DNA of 64,000 bases from the NCBI GenBank assembly GCA_963725185.1, contig CAVRXO010000006.1:248001-312000 (forward strand), read 5' to 3'. Position 1 is the first letter of the stretch, and every line of letters begins with the position of its first letter. The position numbers and the translations under genes were made by a program. This document shows positions 16,558 to 27,403 of the stretch, one piece after another. Source of the DNA: VAZQ01 sp963725185 (GTDB lineage: Bacteria; Pseudomonadota; Alphaproteobacteria; Rhizobiales; Xanthobacteraceae). A model generated the notes under the pieces. That model worked only from the letters and a program-made list of their open reading frames with translations. It did not search any database and was not told the origin of the DNA.

Positions 16558-19508
16558 GCACCCGCCGCGACGCTCATGGCCAGCACGCGCGCCACATGCA
16601 GCGGCTCGCGGCCGCTGCCGTCCTTGATCTGATGCCGGCATGACGTTCCGGACGCGACCACGAGCGTGTCGGCGGCGGCCGCGCGCACGGCCGGCAGCAA
16701 CGACAGCTCCGCCATCTTGAGCGAGACGTCGATGGTGTCGGCGCCGTAGCCGAAGGCGCCCGCCATGCCGCAACAGCTCGACTCGACCGCCTCGACCGCC
16801 AGCTCCGGCACCAGCCGCAGCGTCGACGCCACCGCCTCCATGGTGCCGAAGGATTTCTGATGGCAATGGCCGTGCAGCAGCGCACGGGCGGCGACCGGCT
16901 TGAGCGCCGGCTTGAACCGCTCCGCCGCGCCGGCGACGAATTCCTCGAAAGTCAGCGCATGGGCGGCCAGCTGCCGCGCCGGCTCGCTGCGCAGCAGCGC
17001 CGGAATCTCGTCGCGGAAGCCGAAGAGGCAGCTCGGCTCCAGCCCGACCACGTCGATGCCGCGCGCCACATAGGGGGCGAGCGCCGCGACCGTGCGCTCG
17101 GCCTCCGCGCGCGCCTCCTCGACCAGCCCGACCGACAGGAAGGTGCGTCCACAGCAAAGCGGGCGGCCGCCGGCAAGCGGTTTCGGCCAATGCACCCGGT
17201 AGCCGGCCGCCTCCAGCACCCGCAGCGCGGCTTCGATATTCTCCGGCTCGAAATAGCGGTTGAAGGTATCGGCGAACAACACCACTTCGCGATTTGCTTC
17301 ACCGCCTGTGCCCGGGTACGCGGCGACGGCGGCGCCGTCCGGCTCGCGGAACCGATCCGCGCGCCAGCGCGGCAGCTTTCGGTGCGCGGCAAATCCGGTG
17401 AATGTCTGCGACAGCTTGGCCAGCCCCGCGCTGTCGTTGCGCAGGTTGAGCAGGAACGGCAGTCTCGCCGCGAAGCGCGCGTAGCGCGGCAGGTAGCCCA
17501 CCAGCCGGTCATGCAGCGACAGCCCATGCTGGGCGGCGCGCGCGGCCTGCACCTCGATCTTCATGCGCGCCATATCGACCCCGGTCGGGCATTCGCGCCG
17601 GCAGGCCTTGCAGGAGATGCAGAGCTTCATGGTCTCCGCCATCTCGTCGGACGCAAACGCGCCCTCGCCGAGCTGGCCGGTGATCGCAAGCCGCAACGAA
17701 TTGGCGCGCCCGCGCGTCACGTCGCGCTCCTCGCGGGTGACCCGATAGCTCGGGCACATGACGCCGCTGCCGGTCGACCGGCAGGCGCCGTTGTTGTTGC
17801 ACATCTCGACCGCGCCCTGGAAACCGCCCCCCGCACCCGGATAGGCGGACCAGTCGAGTTGCGTGCGCATCTCGGCGGCGTGGTAGCTCGGCCCGTAGCG
17901 CAGCAAGTTGCGGTCGTCGAATTTCGGCGCCCGCACGATCTTGCCGGGATTGAACAGGCCGTCGGGGTCGAAGCGGTCCTTCACTTCCTCGAAAGCGCCG
18001 GCCAGGCGCTCGCCGAACATGGCAGGATGAAACTCCGAGCGCACGATGCCGTCGCCGTGCTCGCCCGAATGGGAGCCCTTGTAGGCGCGCACCAGCGCGA
18101 ACGCCTCCTCGGCGATCGCCCGCATGGCGGCGACGTCTTTCTCGAGACGCAGGTTGAGCACCGGCCGCACATGCAGGCAGCCGACCGAGGCATGCGCGTA
18201 CCAGGTGCCGCGCGTGCCGTTCTGCTCGAAAATCTCGGTCAGCCCGGCGGTATAGTCGGCGAGATGCTCGAGCGGGACCGCGCAGTCCTCCACGAAGGAG
18301 ATCGGTTTGCCCGCCTCCTTCATGGACATCATGATGTTGAGCCCGGCCGTGCGCATCTCGGTGACGGCGGCCTGCAGCCTGGGATCGAGCACCTCCACGA
18401 CGCCGCCCCAATGCGCGCCGGCGTTCTCCCAGGAGAATCCGAAATCGTGCATCAGCTCGTCGAGCCGGCGCAGGCGTCGCACGTTCTCGCCCGGCTCGCT
18501 TTCGGCAAACTCGACGAACAGGATCGCTTCGGGATCGCCGCGCACCACCGCCTCGACCGTCGGCTGGAACATGGCGATCTCGCGCGCCAGGCCGAGCATG
18601 GTGCGATCGACCAGCTCGACCGCGATCGGGCCGAGCTTGACGATGTGCTGGGCCATGTCCATGGCCTGGTGGAAGCTGCCGAAATGGCAGGCCCCCACCG
18701 CGCGCGCGCCGATCAGCGGCGCAAGCTTGAGCTCGATCCGGGTCGAGAAGGCGAGCGTGCCCTCCGACCCGACCAGGATGTGGGCGAGATTGAGATCGTT
18801 GCGGCCCGGCACCAGGGCATCGAGATTATAGCCGCCGACCCGCCGCTGTACCTTGGGGAACCTGGCTTCGATCTCCTGCGCCTGCGCGGCCGCGAGCGCG
18901 AGCAGGTCGTGCGCCAGCGGCCGCAGCGGCGAGGACGGGGGAACATTCGACAGGTCGCGCGCGATCGGACCGAAATGCGCGCTCGCGCCGTCAGCCAGCA
19001 CCGCATCGATCGACTGCACGTTCTCGCGCGTATTGCCGTAGCGGAGCGAACGGGCGCCGCAGGAATTATTGCCCACCATGCCGCCGATGGTGGCGCGCGA
19101 GGCGGTGGAGATGTCGACCGGAAACCACAGGCCATGGGGCTTGAGCCGCCGGTTGAGCTCGTCGAGCACGATGCCGGGCTCGACCACGCAGCGGGCGTTG
19201 GCGACATCGAGCTCGACCACGCGATCGAGATATTTCGAGCAATCGATGACGAGCGATTGGTTGACCGTCTGACCGGATTGCGAGGTCCCGCCGCCGCGCG
19301 GCAGCACCGTGACGCCCGCTTCGCGCGCCAGCGCAATGGCGCGCTCGGCCTCGGCCATCGTGCGCGGCAAAACGACGCCCACCGGCATCATCTGGTAGTG
19401 CGAGGCGTCGGTCGCATAGCGGCCGCGGGCGAAGCGGTCGAACCGCACCTCACCGGCCAGCTCCGCCTTGAGCCGCCGCTCCAATCCCGGCCGTATGGTC
19501 GCCGCCAT
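16554..19508 (-). CDS. GlcD-GlcF-type FAD/Fe-S oxidoreductase (lactate/glycolate dehydrogenase-like)
   Basis: A 984-residue fusion. The N-terminal half is a PCMH-type FAD domain (VLPRGGGTSQSGQTVNQSLV; GGMVGNNSCGARSLRYGNTR) with the FAD-oxidase C-domain (GEHGDGIVRSEFHPAMFG). The C-terminal half has Fe-S ligands (CNNNGACRSTGSGVMCP; CISCKACRRECPTGVDM) and two CCG domains (GLEPSCLFGF; SSCCGMAGAFGYG). It would oxidise a 2-hydroxyacid such as D-lactate or glycolate and pass electrons to the respiratory chain at the membrane. It is divergent from a glyoxylate aminotransferase gene, which fits glycolate to glyoxylate to glycine. The stop codon TAG lies in the REP-like element at its 3' end. Confidence 0.9.
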   Translation of the reverse strand: MAATIRPGLERRLKAELAGEVRFDRFARGRYATDASHYQMMPVGVVLPRTMAEAERAIALAREAGVTVLPRGGGTSQSGQTVNQSLVIDCSKYLDRVVELDVANARCVVEPGIVLDELNRRLKPHGLWFPVDISTASRATIGGMVGNNSCGARSLRYGNTRENVQSIDAVLADGASAHFGPIARDLSNVPPSSPLRPLAHDLLALAAAQAQEIEARFPKVQRRVGGYNLDALVPGRNDLNLAHILVGSEGTLAFSTRIELKLAPLIGARAVGACHFGSFHQAMDMAQHIVKLGPIAVELVDRTMLGLAREIAMFQPTVEAVVRGDPEAILFVEFAESEPGENVRRLRRLDELMHDFGFSWENAGAHWGGVVEVLDPRLQAAVTEMRTAGLNIMMSMKEAGKPISFVEDCAVPLEHLADYTAGLTEIFEQNGTRGTWYAHASVGCLHVRPVLNLRLEKDVAAMRAIAEEAFALVRAYKGSHSGEHGDGIVRSEFHPAMFGERLAGAFEEVKDRFDPDGLFNPGKIVRAPKFDDRNLLRYGPSYHAAEMRTQLDWSAYPGAGGGFQGAVEMCNNNGACRSTGSGVMCPSYRVTREERDVTRGRANSLRLAITGQLGEGAFASDEMAETMKLCISCKACRRECPTGVDMARMKIEVQAARAAQHGLSLHDRLVGYLPRYARFAARLPFLLNLRNDSAGLAKLSQTFTGFAAHRKLPRWRADRFREPDGAAVAAYPGTGGEANREVVLFADTFNRYFEPENIEAALRVLEAAGYRVHWPKPLAGGRPLCCGRTFLSVGLVEEARAEAERTVAALAPYVARGIDVVGLEPSCLFGFRDEIPALLRSEPARQLAAHALTFEEFVAGAAERFKPALKPVAARALLHGHCHQKSFGTMEAVASTLRLVPELAVEAVESSCCGMAGAFGYGADTIDVSLKMAELSLLPAVRAAAADTLVVASGTSCRHQIKDGSGREPLHVARVLAMSVAAGA

Positions 19509-19539
19509 GGCGCGATCCCGATCAGTGCAAGAATCTCGT

Positions 19540-19642
19540 TTGTCCGGGCCTTGAGCCGGGACCGTTACAAACTCAGAGGTTGGTACGGTCCCGGCTCAAT
19601 AGCGCGTTCACGCGCGTCTTCAACGCGCTATGGCCGGGACAA
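19540..19642. repeat. Inverted repeat element (TGTCCGGGCCTTGAGCCGGGACCG type)
   Basis: Left end TTGTCCGGGCCTTGAGCCGG and right end GGCCGGGACAAG are inverted copies with GGTCCCGGCTC inside. It is related to the elements at 34270-34342 and 34349-34437. It lies in the 323-base divergent gap between the GlcDF-like gene and the aminotransferase gene. Outside the element (19509-19539 and 19643-19831) I see no gene; promoters for both genes must be here. Confidence 0.75.
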
Positions 19643-19831
19643 GTAAGAGTTCGAGGCTTTCAAGTGTCCTTAACGCAACAGGGTTGACCTCAAGACAAGA
19701 GGCTTGACTGACTCTCGCATTCGTCCTTCATGGCGGCAAGTTGCGGACCGGCCCGGCTGCTCCCCTCCGCGCGCGCACGGCCGCCGCCCTTTCAACGTGT
19801 TGGAATCCATCCGTTTCCAAGGAAACCTCTG

Positions 19832-21040
19832 ATGAGCAAGAACGCCTCGCGCATGGCCGGCCGCCATTTCCTGCAGATCCCGGGACCGACCCAGATCCCG
19901 GATCGCGTCCTGCGGGCGATGGATACGCCGATCATCGACCACCGCGGCCCGGAATTCTCCGCCCTGGCCAAGCGCGCGCTCGAAGGCATCAAGACCATCT
20001 TCAAGACCGCCAATCCGGTCATCATCTACACCGCGACCGGCACCGGCGCCTGGGAGGCCGCCCTGGTCAACGCCCTCTCGCCCGGGGACCGCGTGCTGAT
20101 GGTGGAGACCGGCCAGTTCGCCACGCTCTGGAAGAACATGGCGGTCAAGCTCGGGCTCAAGCCGGAGTTCATCGCCACCGACTGGCGCACCGGCGCCGAT
20201 CCGGCGGCGATCGAGGAACACCTGCGCAAGGACAAGGCGCACGAGATCAAGGCGGTCTGCGTGCTGCACAACGAGACCGCGACCGGCTGCCTCTCGCCGA
20301 TCGCGCCCATCCGCAAGGCGATCGACGCCGTGGGCCATCCGGCGCTGCTCATGGTCGACACCATCTCGTCGCTCGCCTCCACCGACTATCGGCATGACGA
20401 ATGGGGCGTCGATGTCAGCGTGGGAGGCGCGCAGAAAGGCCTGATGCTGCCGCCCGGCATGTCGTTCAACGCCATCAGCGACAAGGCGATCACGGCGTCG
20501 AAGAGCTCGAAGTCCCCCAAGTCCTTCTGGTCCTGGGAGGACGTGCTCAACATGAACAAGATCGGCTTCTTCCCCTACACGCCCGCCACCAACATGCTGC
20601 AGGGCCTGGCGGTGGCGATCGACATGCTGCACGAGGAGGGGCTGGAGAACGTGTTCGCGCGCCACAACCGGCTGGCCGAGGCGACCAGGCGGGCGGTGCG
20701 CGGCTGGGGCCTCGAGATCATGTGCCGCGATCCCAAATACTATTCGCCCACCGTCACCGCCGTGATGGTGCCGGAGGGCCATGACGCCGACGCCTTCCGC
20801 AACCTCGCGCTCGAGCATTTCAACATTTCCTACGGCATGAGCTTCGGCCGCTTCGCCGGCAAGATGTTCCGCATCGGCCATCTCGCCGACACCAATGACG
20901 CCACCATCCTGGGGGCGCTCGCCGCCACCGAGATGGCGTTGTCGCTGGCCGGAATTCCCCACCGCAAGGGCGGCGTGCAGGCCGCGATGGACTATCTGAT
21001 CTCCGTGCACGCAAGCCCGGCACGCGCCGCGGCCGAGTAG
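19832..21040 (+). CDS. Serine/alanine--glyoxylate aminotransferase
   Basis: 402 residues of the class V PLP aminotransferase family: FLQIPGPTQIPDRVLRAMD, IYTATGTGAWEAALVNAL, DTISSLASTDYRHDEWGVDV and the PLP-Lys in VGGAQKGLMLPPG. It converts glyoxylate to glycine using serine or alanine as amino donor. Start chosen at ATG 19832, which has AAGGAAAC upstream and begins the conserved sequence; an upstream in-frame ATG at 19730 adds nothing conserved. It is divergent from the GlcDF-type oxidase, which would supply glyoxylate. The stop TAG is part of the GTAG of the element that follows. Confidence 0.9.
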   Translation: MSKNASRMAGRHFLQIPGPTQIPDRVLRAMDTPIIDHRGPEFSALAKRALEGIKTIFKTANPVIIYTATGTGAWEAALVNALSPGDRVLMVETGQFATLWKNMAVKLGLKPEFIATDWRTGADPAAIEEHLRKDKAHEIKAVCVLHNETATGCLSPIAPIRKAIDAVGHPALLMVDTISSLASTDYRHDEWGVDVSVGGAQKGLMLPPGMSFNAISDKAITASKSSKSPKSFWSWEDVLNMNKIGFFPYTPATNMLQGLAVAIDMLHEEGLENVFARHNRLAEATRRAVRGWGLEIMCRDPKYYSPTVTAVMVPEGHDADAFRNLALEHFNISYGMSFGRFAGKMFRIGHLADTNDATILGALAATEMALSLAGIPHRKGGVQAAMDYLISVHASPARAAAE

Positions 21041-21126
21041 GGCGCAATCGTTTTATTGCGCCATCGGCGTCACCAAGCGGCGCAATCCATCGGCGTGGCC
21101 AAGCGGCGCAATAAAGCGATTGCGCC

Positions 21127-21130
<4 letters not shown>
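21037..21130. repeat. REP-like element, family A
   Basis: GTAG (21037-21040), arms GGCGCAAT (21041-21048) and ATTGCGCC (21055-21062) around CGTTTT. Right hairpin arms are GGCGCAAT (21105-21112) and ATTGCGCC (21119-21126) around AAAGCG, then CTAC (21127-21130). The middle has a tandem duplication of ATCGGCGT-N2-CCAAGCGGCGCAAT. It exactly bridges two convergent genes and supplies the TAG stop to both (21038-21040 plus strand; 21127-21129 minus strand). Confidence 0.92.
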
Positions 21131-22575
<1,445 letters not shown>

Positions 22576-22590
22576 CACGGTCCCTCCGGC

Positions 22591-22780
22591 TCTCTCTACT
22601 CTTTACCTCCCCCTGCAAGGGGGAGGTCGGATCGCGCAGCGATCCGGGTGGGGGTCTCGCCGCAAGCACCGAATCTGCCGGGGAGACGAGACCCCCACCC
22701 GGCGCCGGAGCCTGTCATCGGGCCGGCCAAAGGCCGGACCCGTTGGGCGCCACCCTCCCCCTTTCAGGGGGAGGGAAAGA
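22591..22780. repeat. Intergenic palindromic repeat (CTCCCCCTGCAAGGGGGAGG type), copy 2
   Basis: It has the same bounding hairpins as the copy at 8610-8757 (CTCCCCCT...AGGGGGAG at both ends), the same GGATCGCGCAGCGATCC palindrome and the same GAGACCCCCACCCGGCGCC block. About 35 extra bases (GCCTGTCATCGGGCCGGCC region) are inserted near the right end. It fills the space between boxC and boxB. Confidence 0.82.
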
Positions 22781-22784
22781 AAGA

Positions 22785-24473
22785 TTATACCCGCCGCGGA
22801 TCGAAGCTTGGCTTGCGGCCGGTGCCGTAGCGCCGCAAGGCGCCCGCTTCGCCGACCGCATTGGGACGCTGGAAAATCCAATTCTGCCACGCCGTCAGGC
22901 GGGCGAAGATTTTCGATTCCATGGTTTCGGGGCCGCCGAACCGCAAGTTCGCTTCAAGGCCGGTCAGAGCATCGGCCGAGAAGCTTGAGCGCTCCTCGAG
23001 GAACACCCGCACCTCGTCGTGCCAATCGATGTCGTCGCGCGCAAAGGTCACCAGGCCCAACCGCTCGGCGGCCGGCGCATCGAGGAGCTGGCCGCGTTCC
23101 GCCTTCGCCCGCTCGACATCGCTCGGATCGGCCAGGAAGCGGCTGGCCAGCCGCGACAATCCGTTGCTCATCGGATAGGCGCCGAAATTCACCTCCGCAA
23201 GCGCGATGGCGGCGGGCGGGGCATCGTCGCCTGCACGGGCGCCGATCAGCATGTAGGAACGATCGGCCGCGAGCACGAGCTCGGCCAGGGTGCCCGCAAA
23301 GCACGAGCCCGGCTCGACCAGCGCCACCAGGCTGCGCGAGGTGAGGTCGACCCGCTTGAGCACGCGCTTCCACAATGCCCTGATCTCGCGCGTGAGCCAG
23401 TGATCCCTGTGGGCGTCGAGGAATGCATCATAGGCCAGCGCCAGAGCCGGATCGCCGCACGACTTGAACACGATCGCCGCGGTCGAGAGCTCGTTTGCCC
23501 GAATGTCGAGAATGGCGTCATCGAGCTCGCGCGCGATGCGCAGCGGCCAGAACGCGGCGCCCAGCGCCACCATCGCGTCGGCGGATGGCGGCGCCGGCGC
23601 GGCCGGCCCGCGCAGCGTCACGGTGGCGAGCCGCCCGGAAAGCACGAGCTCGACCGATAGCGAGCCGTATTGGGTTCCCCGCTCCGAACGCTCGCGCGCG
23701 AGCGGATCGAGCTTGATCCCGCGCGCGCCTGCCAGGCGGCTGGACTGGGCGGCAAATTCGCGCGCGCGGGCGGCCACGCAGTCCTCGAGCTTCGAATTCG
23801 GCACCGCCTCGTCGACCAGCCGCCAATCGACCGCGCGCTTGCCCCGGATGCCTTCCTCGGTGGTGCAGAAGGCATCGGCGCGGTCGCGTCTCACCTTGCG
23901 CTTGTCGGTCAGGCGGGTGAGGCCGCCGGTGCCCGGCAGCACGCCCAAGAGCGGCAGCTCCGGCAGCGACACCGCCGCGGAACCGTCGTCGACCAGGATG
24001 ATGTGGTCGGCCGCCAGCGCCAGCTCATAGCCGCCGCCGGCCCCGGTCCCGTTGATCACGCAGATGGTCTTGAGGCCTGAGGCCGCGCTTGCGTCCTCGA
24101 TGCCGTTCCTGGTCTCGTTGGTGAACTTGCAGAAGTTCACCTTGTGGGCATGGGTGGCGCCGGCCAGCATGCGGATATTGGCGCCGGCGCAGAACACGCG
24201 CGGCTTGCCGGAGCGCAACAGGATGACCCTGATCTGCGGATGCTCGAAGCGCAGCCGCTCCATGGCATCGGCGAGCTCGATATCGACGCCGAGGTCATAG
24301 GAATTGAGCTTGAGCTCGTAGCCCTCGAAGAGGGCCCCCTTCTCGTCGACATCCATCAGCAGGGTGGCGACCTCGCCGTCGAGCCTGAGCTTCCAATGCC
24401 GGTAGCGCGACGGATCGGTCTGGAAATCGATCCGCGTCCGGCCGCCGGTCATCCTCGGCTCTGCGTCGGCCAT
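22785..24473 (-). CDS. boxC: 2,3-epoxybenzoyl-CoA dihydrolase BoxC
   Basis: About 562 residues of the enoyl-CoA hydratase/crotonase superfamily. It is much longer than usual crotonases, as BoxC is. Conserved stretches include PSRYRHWKLRLDGEVATLLM, GYELKLNSYDLGVDIELADA, VFCAGANIRMLAGATHAHKV and INGTGAGGGYELALAADHI (oxyanion-hole Gly). It hydrolyses and opens the epoxide ring to the CoA semialdehyde acid plus formate. Start at MADAEPRM, behind GAGGC; the frame is open ten codons further. It lies in the order ligase, reductase, boxC, boxB. Confidence 0.92.
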   Translation of the reverse strand: MADAEPRMTGGRTRIDFQTDPSRYRHWKLRLDGEVATLLMDVDEKGALFEGYELKLNSYDLGVDIELADAMERLRFEHPQIRVILLRSGKPRVFCAGANIRMLAGATHAHKVNFCKFTNETRNGIEDASAASGLKTICVINGTGAGGGYELALAADHIILVDDGSAAVSLPELPLLGVLPGTGGLTRLTDKRKVRRDRADAFCTTEEGIRGKRAVDWRLVDEAVPNSKLEDCVAARAREFAAQSSRLAGARGIKLDPLARERSERGTQYGSLSVELVLSGRLATVTLRGPAAPAPPSADAMVALGAAFWPLRIARELDDAILDIRANELSTAAIVFKSCGDPALALAYDAFLDAHRDHWLTREIRALWKRVLKRVDLTSRSLVALVEPGSCFAGTLAELVLAADRSYMLIGARAGDDAPPAAIALAEVNFGAYPMSNGLSRLASRFLADPSDVERAKAERGQLLDAPAAERLGLVTFARDDIDWHDEVRVFLEERSSFSADALTGLEANLRFGGPETMESKIFARLTAWQNWIFQRPNAVGEAGALRRYGTGRKPSFDPRRV

Positions 24474-24587
24474 GGGGTGCCTCGATCTCGCAAGTATCAT
24501 CATCGGCTATAATGCATGCCGCCCCATGGCAAGTCGCGGCGGCTGCCGGGTGCGGCGCCGGCGGCGCTGCGGCACCCGCGCGTCCAT

Positions 24588-25571
24588 TCATGCATTGACG
24601 AAGAAATCGTTGGCCCACAGCTGATCGAGCTTGGCGATGCCCTCGGGCGGCAGCGGTCCGCGCTCGACCGCCGCCAGCGCCTCGTCCAGCTGGGCGAGCT
24701 CGGTAATCCCGATCACCCGGCTCGACAGATCGCGATTGCCCAGCGTGAACCGCAGGGCGGCCTGCGCCGGCGTGCCGTAGCTCGACCCGAGCGCGGTCCG
24801 CACCGCCGCCGCGCAACGCACCTCGTTGTCGAGATCGGTGCCGGAGGTCATCATGGCGAGCCGCTCGGGGCGCTGCGGGCTCGCCAACAGGCCGCCGGCC
24901 CAGACGCGGATGGCCAGCATGCCCATGTTCAGGCGCCAACAGGCCGCCATGATGCCGCAGAACTCCTGGCCGTTCCATTCCGGCGCGGTGCGCGACCAGG
25001 CCGCGCTCGGATTGATCGCATTGTAATAGATCTGGGCGGCGTCGAAGCGGCCGCTCTCGATCACCTCCAGGCAGGCGCTGGTGCTGCCGGTCACGCTGAG
25101 GCCGCTGGCCTGGATGAGCCCCTGCTCCTTGAGCCGGTCGAAACTGTCGGCGACCGGGCCGAGCACCTGGCGGGTCGACAGCGGCGGACGGTCGCCCACC
25201 GCGGTCCCGATCTGATTGTGGAGTTGGAACAGCGCCACCCGGTCGAGTTGCAAGCGCTTGAGGCTCTGTTCCAGGCTGCGCTCGATGGCGCCGGCGATGT
25301 CGGCCATGTGGTCGCGTTCGAGCCGCACCTTGGTGGAAACATGGGGCCGGGGCGACAGCACCGCGAGATGGCGCCCGATGGTTTCCTCGGAAGCCCCATC
25401 GCCGTAAAGCGGCGCCGTATCGATCCAGTTGATGCCGCCGGCGACGGCGCGCTGCAGCACCGCCCAGCGGGTCGCTTCGTTGGCATTGATGAGAATCCCG
25501 CCGGTGACGCCGCCGCCGAGCGCGATCTCCGAGATCTCAAGCAAGGTTCGCCCAAAGAAGCTCTTCCTCAT
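24588..25571 (-). CDS. Aldo/keto reductase family oxidoreductase within the box cluster
   Basis: 327 residues with AKR features: the catalytic tetrad Asp and Tyr in IDTAPLYGDGASEE, Lys in HVSTKVRLE and His in LFQLHNQIG. A C-terminal NADP-binding region is also present. It starts 10 bases after the benzoate-CoA ligase stop, so it is cotranscribed with it. A role in reducing an aldehyde or ketone from the ring-cleavage semialdehyde is possible but inferred from position only. AKRs are not core members of the described box pathway. Confidence 0.8.
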   Translation of the reverse strand: MRKSFFGRTLLEISEIALGGGVTGGILINANEATRWAVLQRAVAGGINWIDTAPLYGDGASEETIGRHLAVLSPRPHVSTKVRLERDHMADIAGAIERSLEQSLKRLQLDRVALFQLHNQIGTAVGDRPPLSTRQVLGPVADSFDRLKEQGLIQASGLSVTGSTSACLEVIESGRFDAAQIYYNAINPSAAWSRTAPEWNGQEFCGIMAACWRLNMGMLAIRVWAGGLLASPQRPERLAMMTSGTDLDNEVRCAAAVRTALGSSYGTPAQAALRFTLGNRDLSSRVIGITELAQLDEALAAVERGPLPPEGIAKLDQLWANDFFVNA

Positions 25572-25581
25572 GGGGGCAAAC

Positions 25582-27165
25582 TCATTTCGGCGCCGCCTCG
25601 GCCCGCAGCTTGAAACGTTGGATCTTGCCGGTTGCGGTCTTGGGCAAGTCGGCGCGGAACTCGATCGCGCGTGGATATTTGTAGGGCGCGAGCTTCGATT
25701 TGCAATATTCCTGCAGCGCGCGGGCGAGCGCGTCCCCGGCGTGGCCGGGAGACTTGAGCACGACGAATGCCTTCGGCTTGATCAGGCCCTCCGGGTCCGG
25801 CCAAGCCACCACCGCGGCCTCGAGCACATCGGGGTGCGTGCACAGCGCGCCTTCGACCTCGAACGGCGCGACGTACATGCCGCCGACCTTCAGCATGTCA
25901 TCGCGCCGGCCGCAATAGACGTAAAAGCCGTCCTGGTCCTCGATGTATTTGTCGCCGGAGCGGGTCCATTCGCCCAGAAAGGTCGCGCGCGACTGCTCGC
26001 GATTGTTCCAATACATGATGGCGCTGGTGGGCCCGCGCACCTGCAATTCGCCCATCTCGCCCCGCCGCACCGCCTCGCCGCCGTCGCCCACGAGCCTGAC
26101 GTCATAGCCGGGAACCGGCTTGCCGGTGGTGCCGTATTTGACCTCGCCCGGCCGGTTCGACAGGAAGATATGAAGCATCTCGGTCGAGCCGAGGCCGTCG
26201 AGGATATCGACCCCGTAGCGCTCGCGCCAACGCGAGCCGATCTGCGCCGGCAGGGCCTCGCCGGCCGAGACGCACAGCCGCAGCTTGAGCTCGTCGCGTC
26301 GCGGCGCCGCCGCGCTGGCGAGGAAAGCCGCATAGAAGGTCGGCACGCCGTAGAGCACCGTCACCGGATGCCGCCGCATGAGCGTCGCCACCAGCTCGGG
26401 CGTCGGGCGCTCGGGCAGCAGGATGGTGGTGGCGCCGGCCGAAAGCGGAAAGGTGAGCGCATTGCCGAGCCCGTAGGCGAAAAACAGCTTGGCGGCCGAA
26501 TAGCAGACGTCCTGATCGGTGAGGCCGAGGATGCGGGCCGCATAGAGATCGTTGGTGAGCTTGAGGTCGGCGTGGACATGCACGGCGCCCTTGGGCTGGC
26601 CGGTCGAGCCCGACGTATAGAGCCAGAAGCAGATGTCATCCCGGGTGGTCGGCGCCGTGTAGGCCTCGGGCTGCGCCTGCGCGATCAGATCCTCGAAGCC
26701 ATGGTGGCCGCGCGCATTCTCGCCGGAGACGATGACGAGCTCCAGATCCGGATCGGCTTCGATGACAGTCGCGAGCCTTGCATAGATCGCCTCGGACACG
26801 ACCAGCACCCGCGCCCTGCTGTCGGCCAGCATGAAGCGACAGTCGTCCTCGCTCATGAGCGTATTGACCGGAATTGGAATGACGCCGGACTTGACGGCGC
26901 CCAGGAACGCGGTCGGCCAATCGATGGTGTCGAGGAGGCACAGAAGCATGCGCTCCTCACGGCGGACCCCGAGCGCGCGCAATGCCTGGCCGAAGCGCGC
27001 CGCCCGATCGGCGAGGTCGGCGAAGCTCCAGCTGCCGCGCGGATCCACATAGGCTGGCTTGTGGGCGCGGCCGGCCTGCAGATTGCCTTCCAGAACATCG
27101 GCGGCGAAGTTATATTCGCGCGGCACCTCGCCGGCGGGCGCCAGAAGCCCTGGGACGATCGTCAT
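25582..27165 (-). CDS. bclA: Benzoate-CoA ligase
   Basis: 527 residues of the ANL superfamily, close to benzoate-CoA ligases: AADVLEGNLQAGRAHKPAYV, the ATP loop WLYTSGSTGQPKGAVH, KLFFAYGLGNALTFPLSAGA, GLGSTEMLHIFLSNRPGEVK (typical of benzoate ligases), the hinge GRRDDMLKVGGMYVAPFEVE, and the C-terminal catalytic Lys in LPKTATGKIQRFKL. It activates benzoate to benzoyl-CoA, the entry step for BoxB/BoxC encoded downstream. It is the first gene of the cluster. The 238 bases upstream include a small CCTCCCCCCTCA...TGAGGGTGGGGG inverted repeat (27175-27210). Confidence 0.9.
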   Translation of the reverse strand: MTIVPGLLAPAGEVPREYNFAADVLEGNLQAGRAHKPAYVDPRGSWSFADLADRAARFGQALRALGVRREERMLLCLLDTIDWPTAFLGAVKSGVIPIPVNTLMSEDDCRFMLADSRARVLVVSEAIYARLATVIEADPDLELVIVSGENARGHHGFEDLIAQAQPEAYTAPTTRDDICFWLYTSGSTGQPKGAVHVHADLKLTNDLYAARILGLTDQDVCYSAAKLFFAYGLGNALTFPLSAGATTILLPERPTPELVATLMRRHPVTVLYGVPTFYAAFLASAAAPRRDELKLRLCVSAGEALPAQIGSRWRERYGVDILDGLGSTEMLHIFLSNRPGEVKYGTTGKPVPGYDVRLVGDGGEAVRRGEMGELQVRGPTSAIMYWNNREQSRATFLGEWTRSGDKYIEDQDGFYVYCGRRDDMLKVGGMYVAPFEVEGALCTHPDVLEAAVVAWPDPEGLIKPKAFVVLKSPGHAGDALARALQEYCKSKLAPYKYPRAIEFRADLPKTATGKIQRFKLRAEAAPK

Positions 27166-27403
27166 CGCGCTGCCCCTCCCCCCTCAAGGGTATTATGAGG
27201 GTGGGGGCGGAGGGCTGCAACATGTCGGGATGGTGCCGGAGGGGCGCCCAACCGCTGTGAGCAGCCCACGAATCCGGCCGGGCGCGAACCGCAAGGCGCG
27301 AATGACGATGGGACTTGCACCCGGAGCTCGCCTATAATTCATTGCCGCCCGCCGCCCGCAAGCGGCAGCTGCTCACATGACCTGATGCTGAAGGAGGCCC
27401 CAC

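Noticed and set aside
16860..19646. A 928-codon plus-strand open frame
   Set aside because: It is an antisense shadow of the GlcD-GlcF fusion gene. Its composition is Arg/Ala/Gly/Asp-rich with no domain, while the minus strand carries all FAD and Fe-S motifs.
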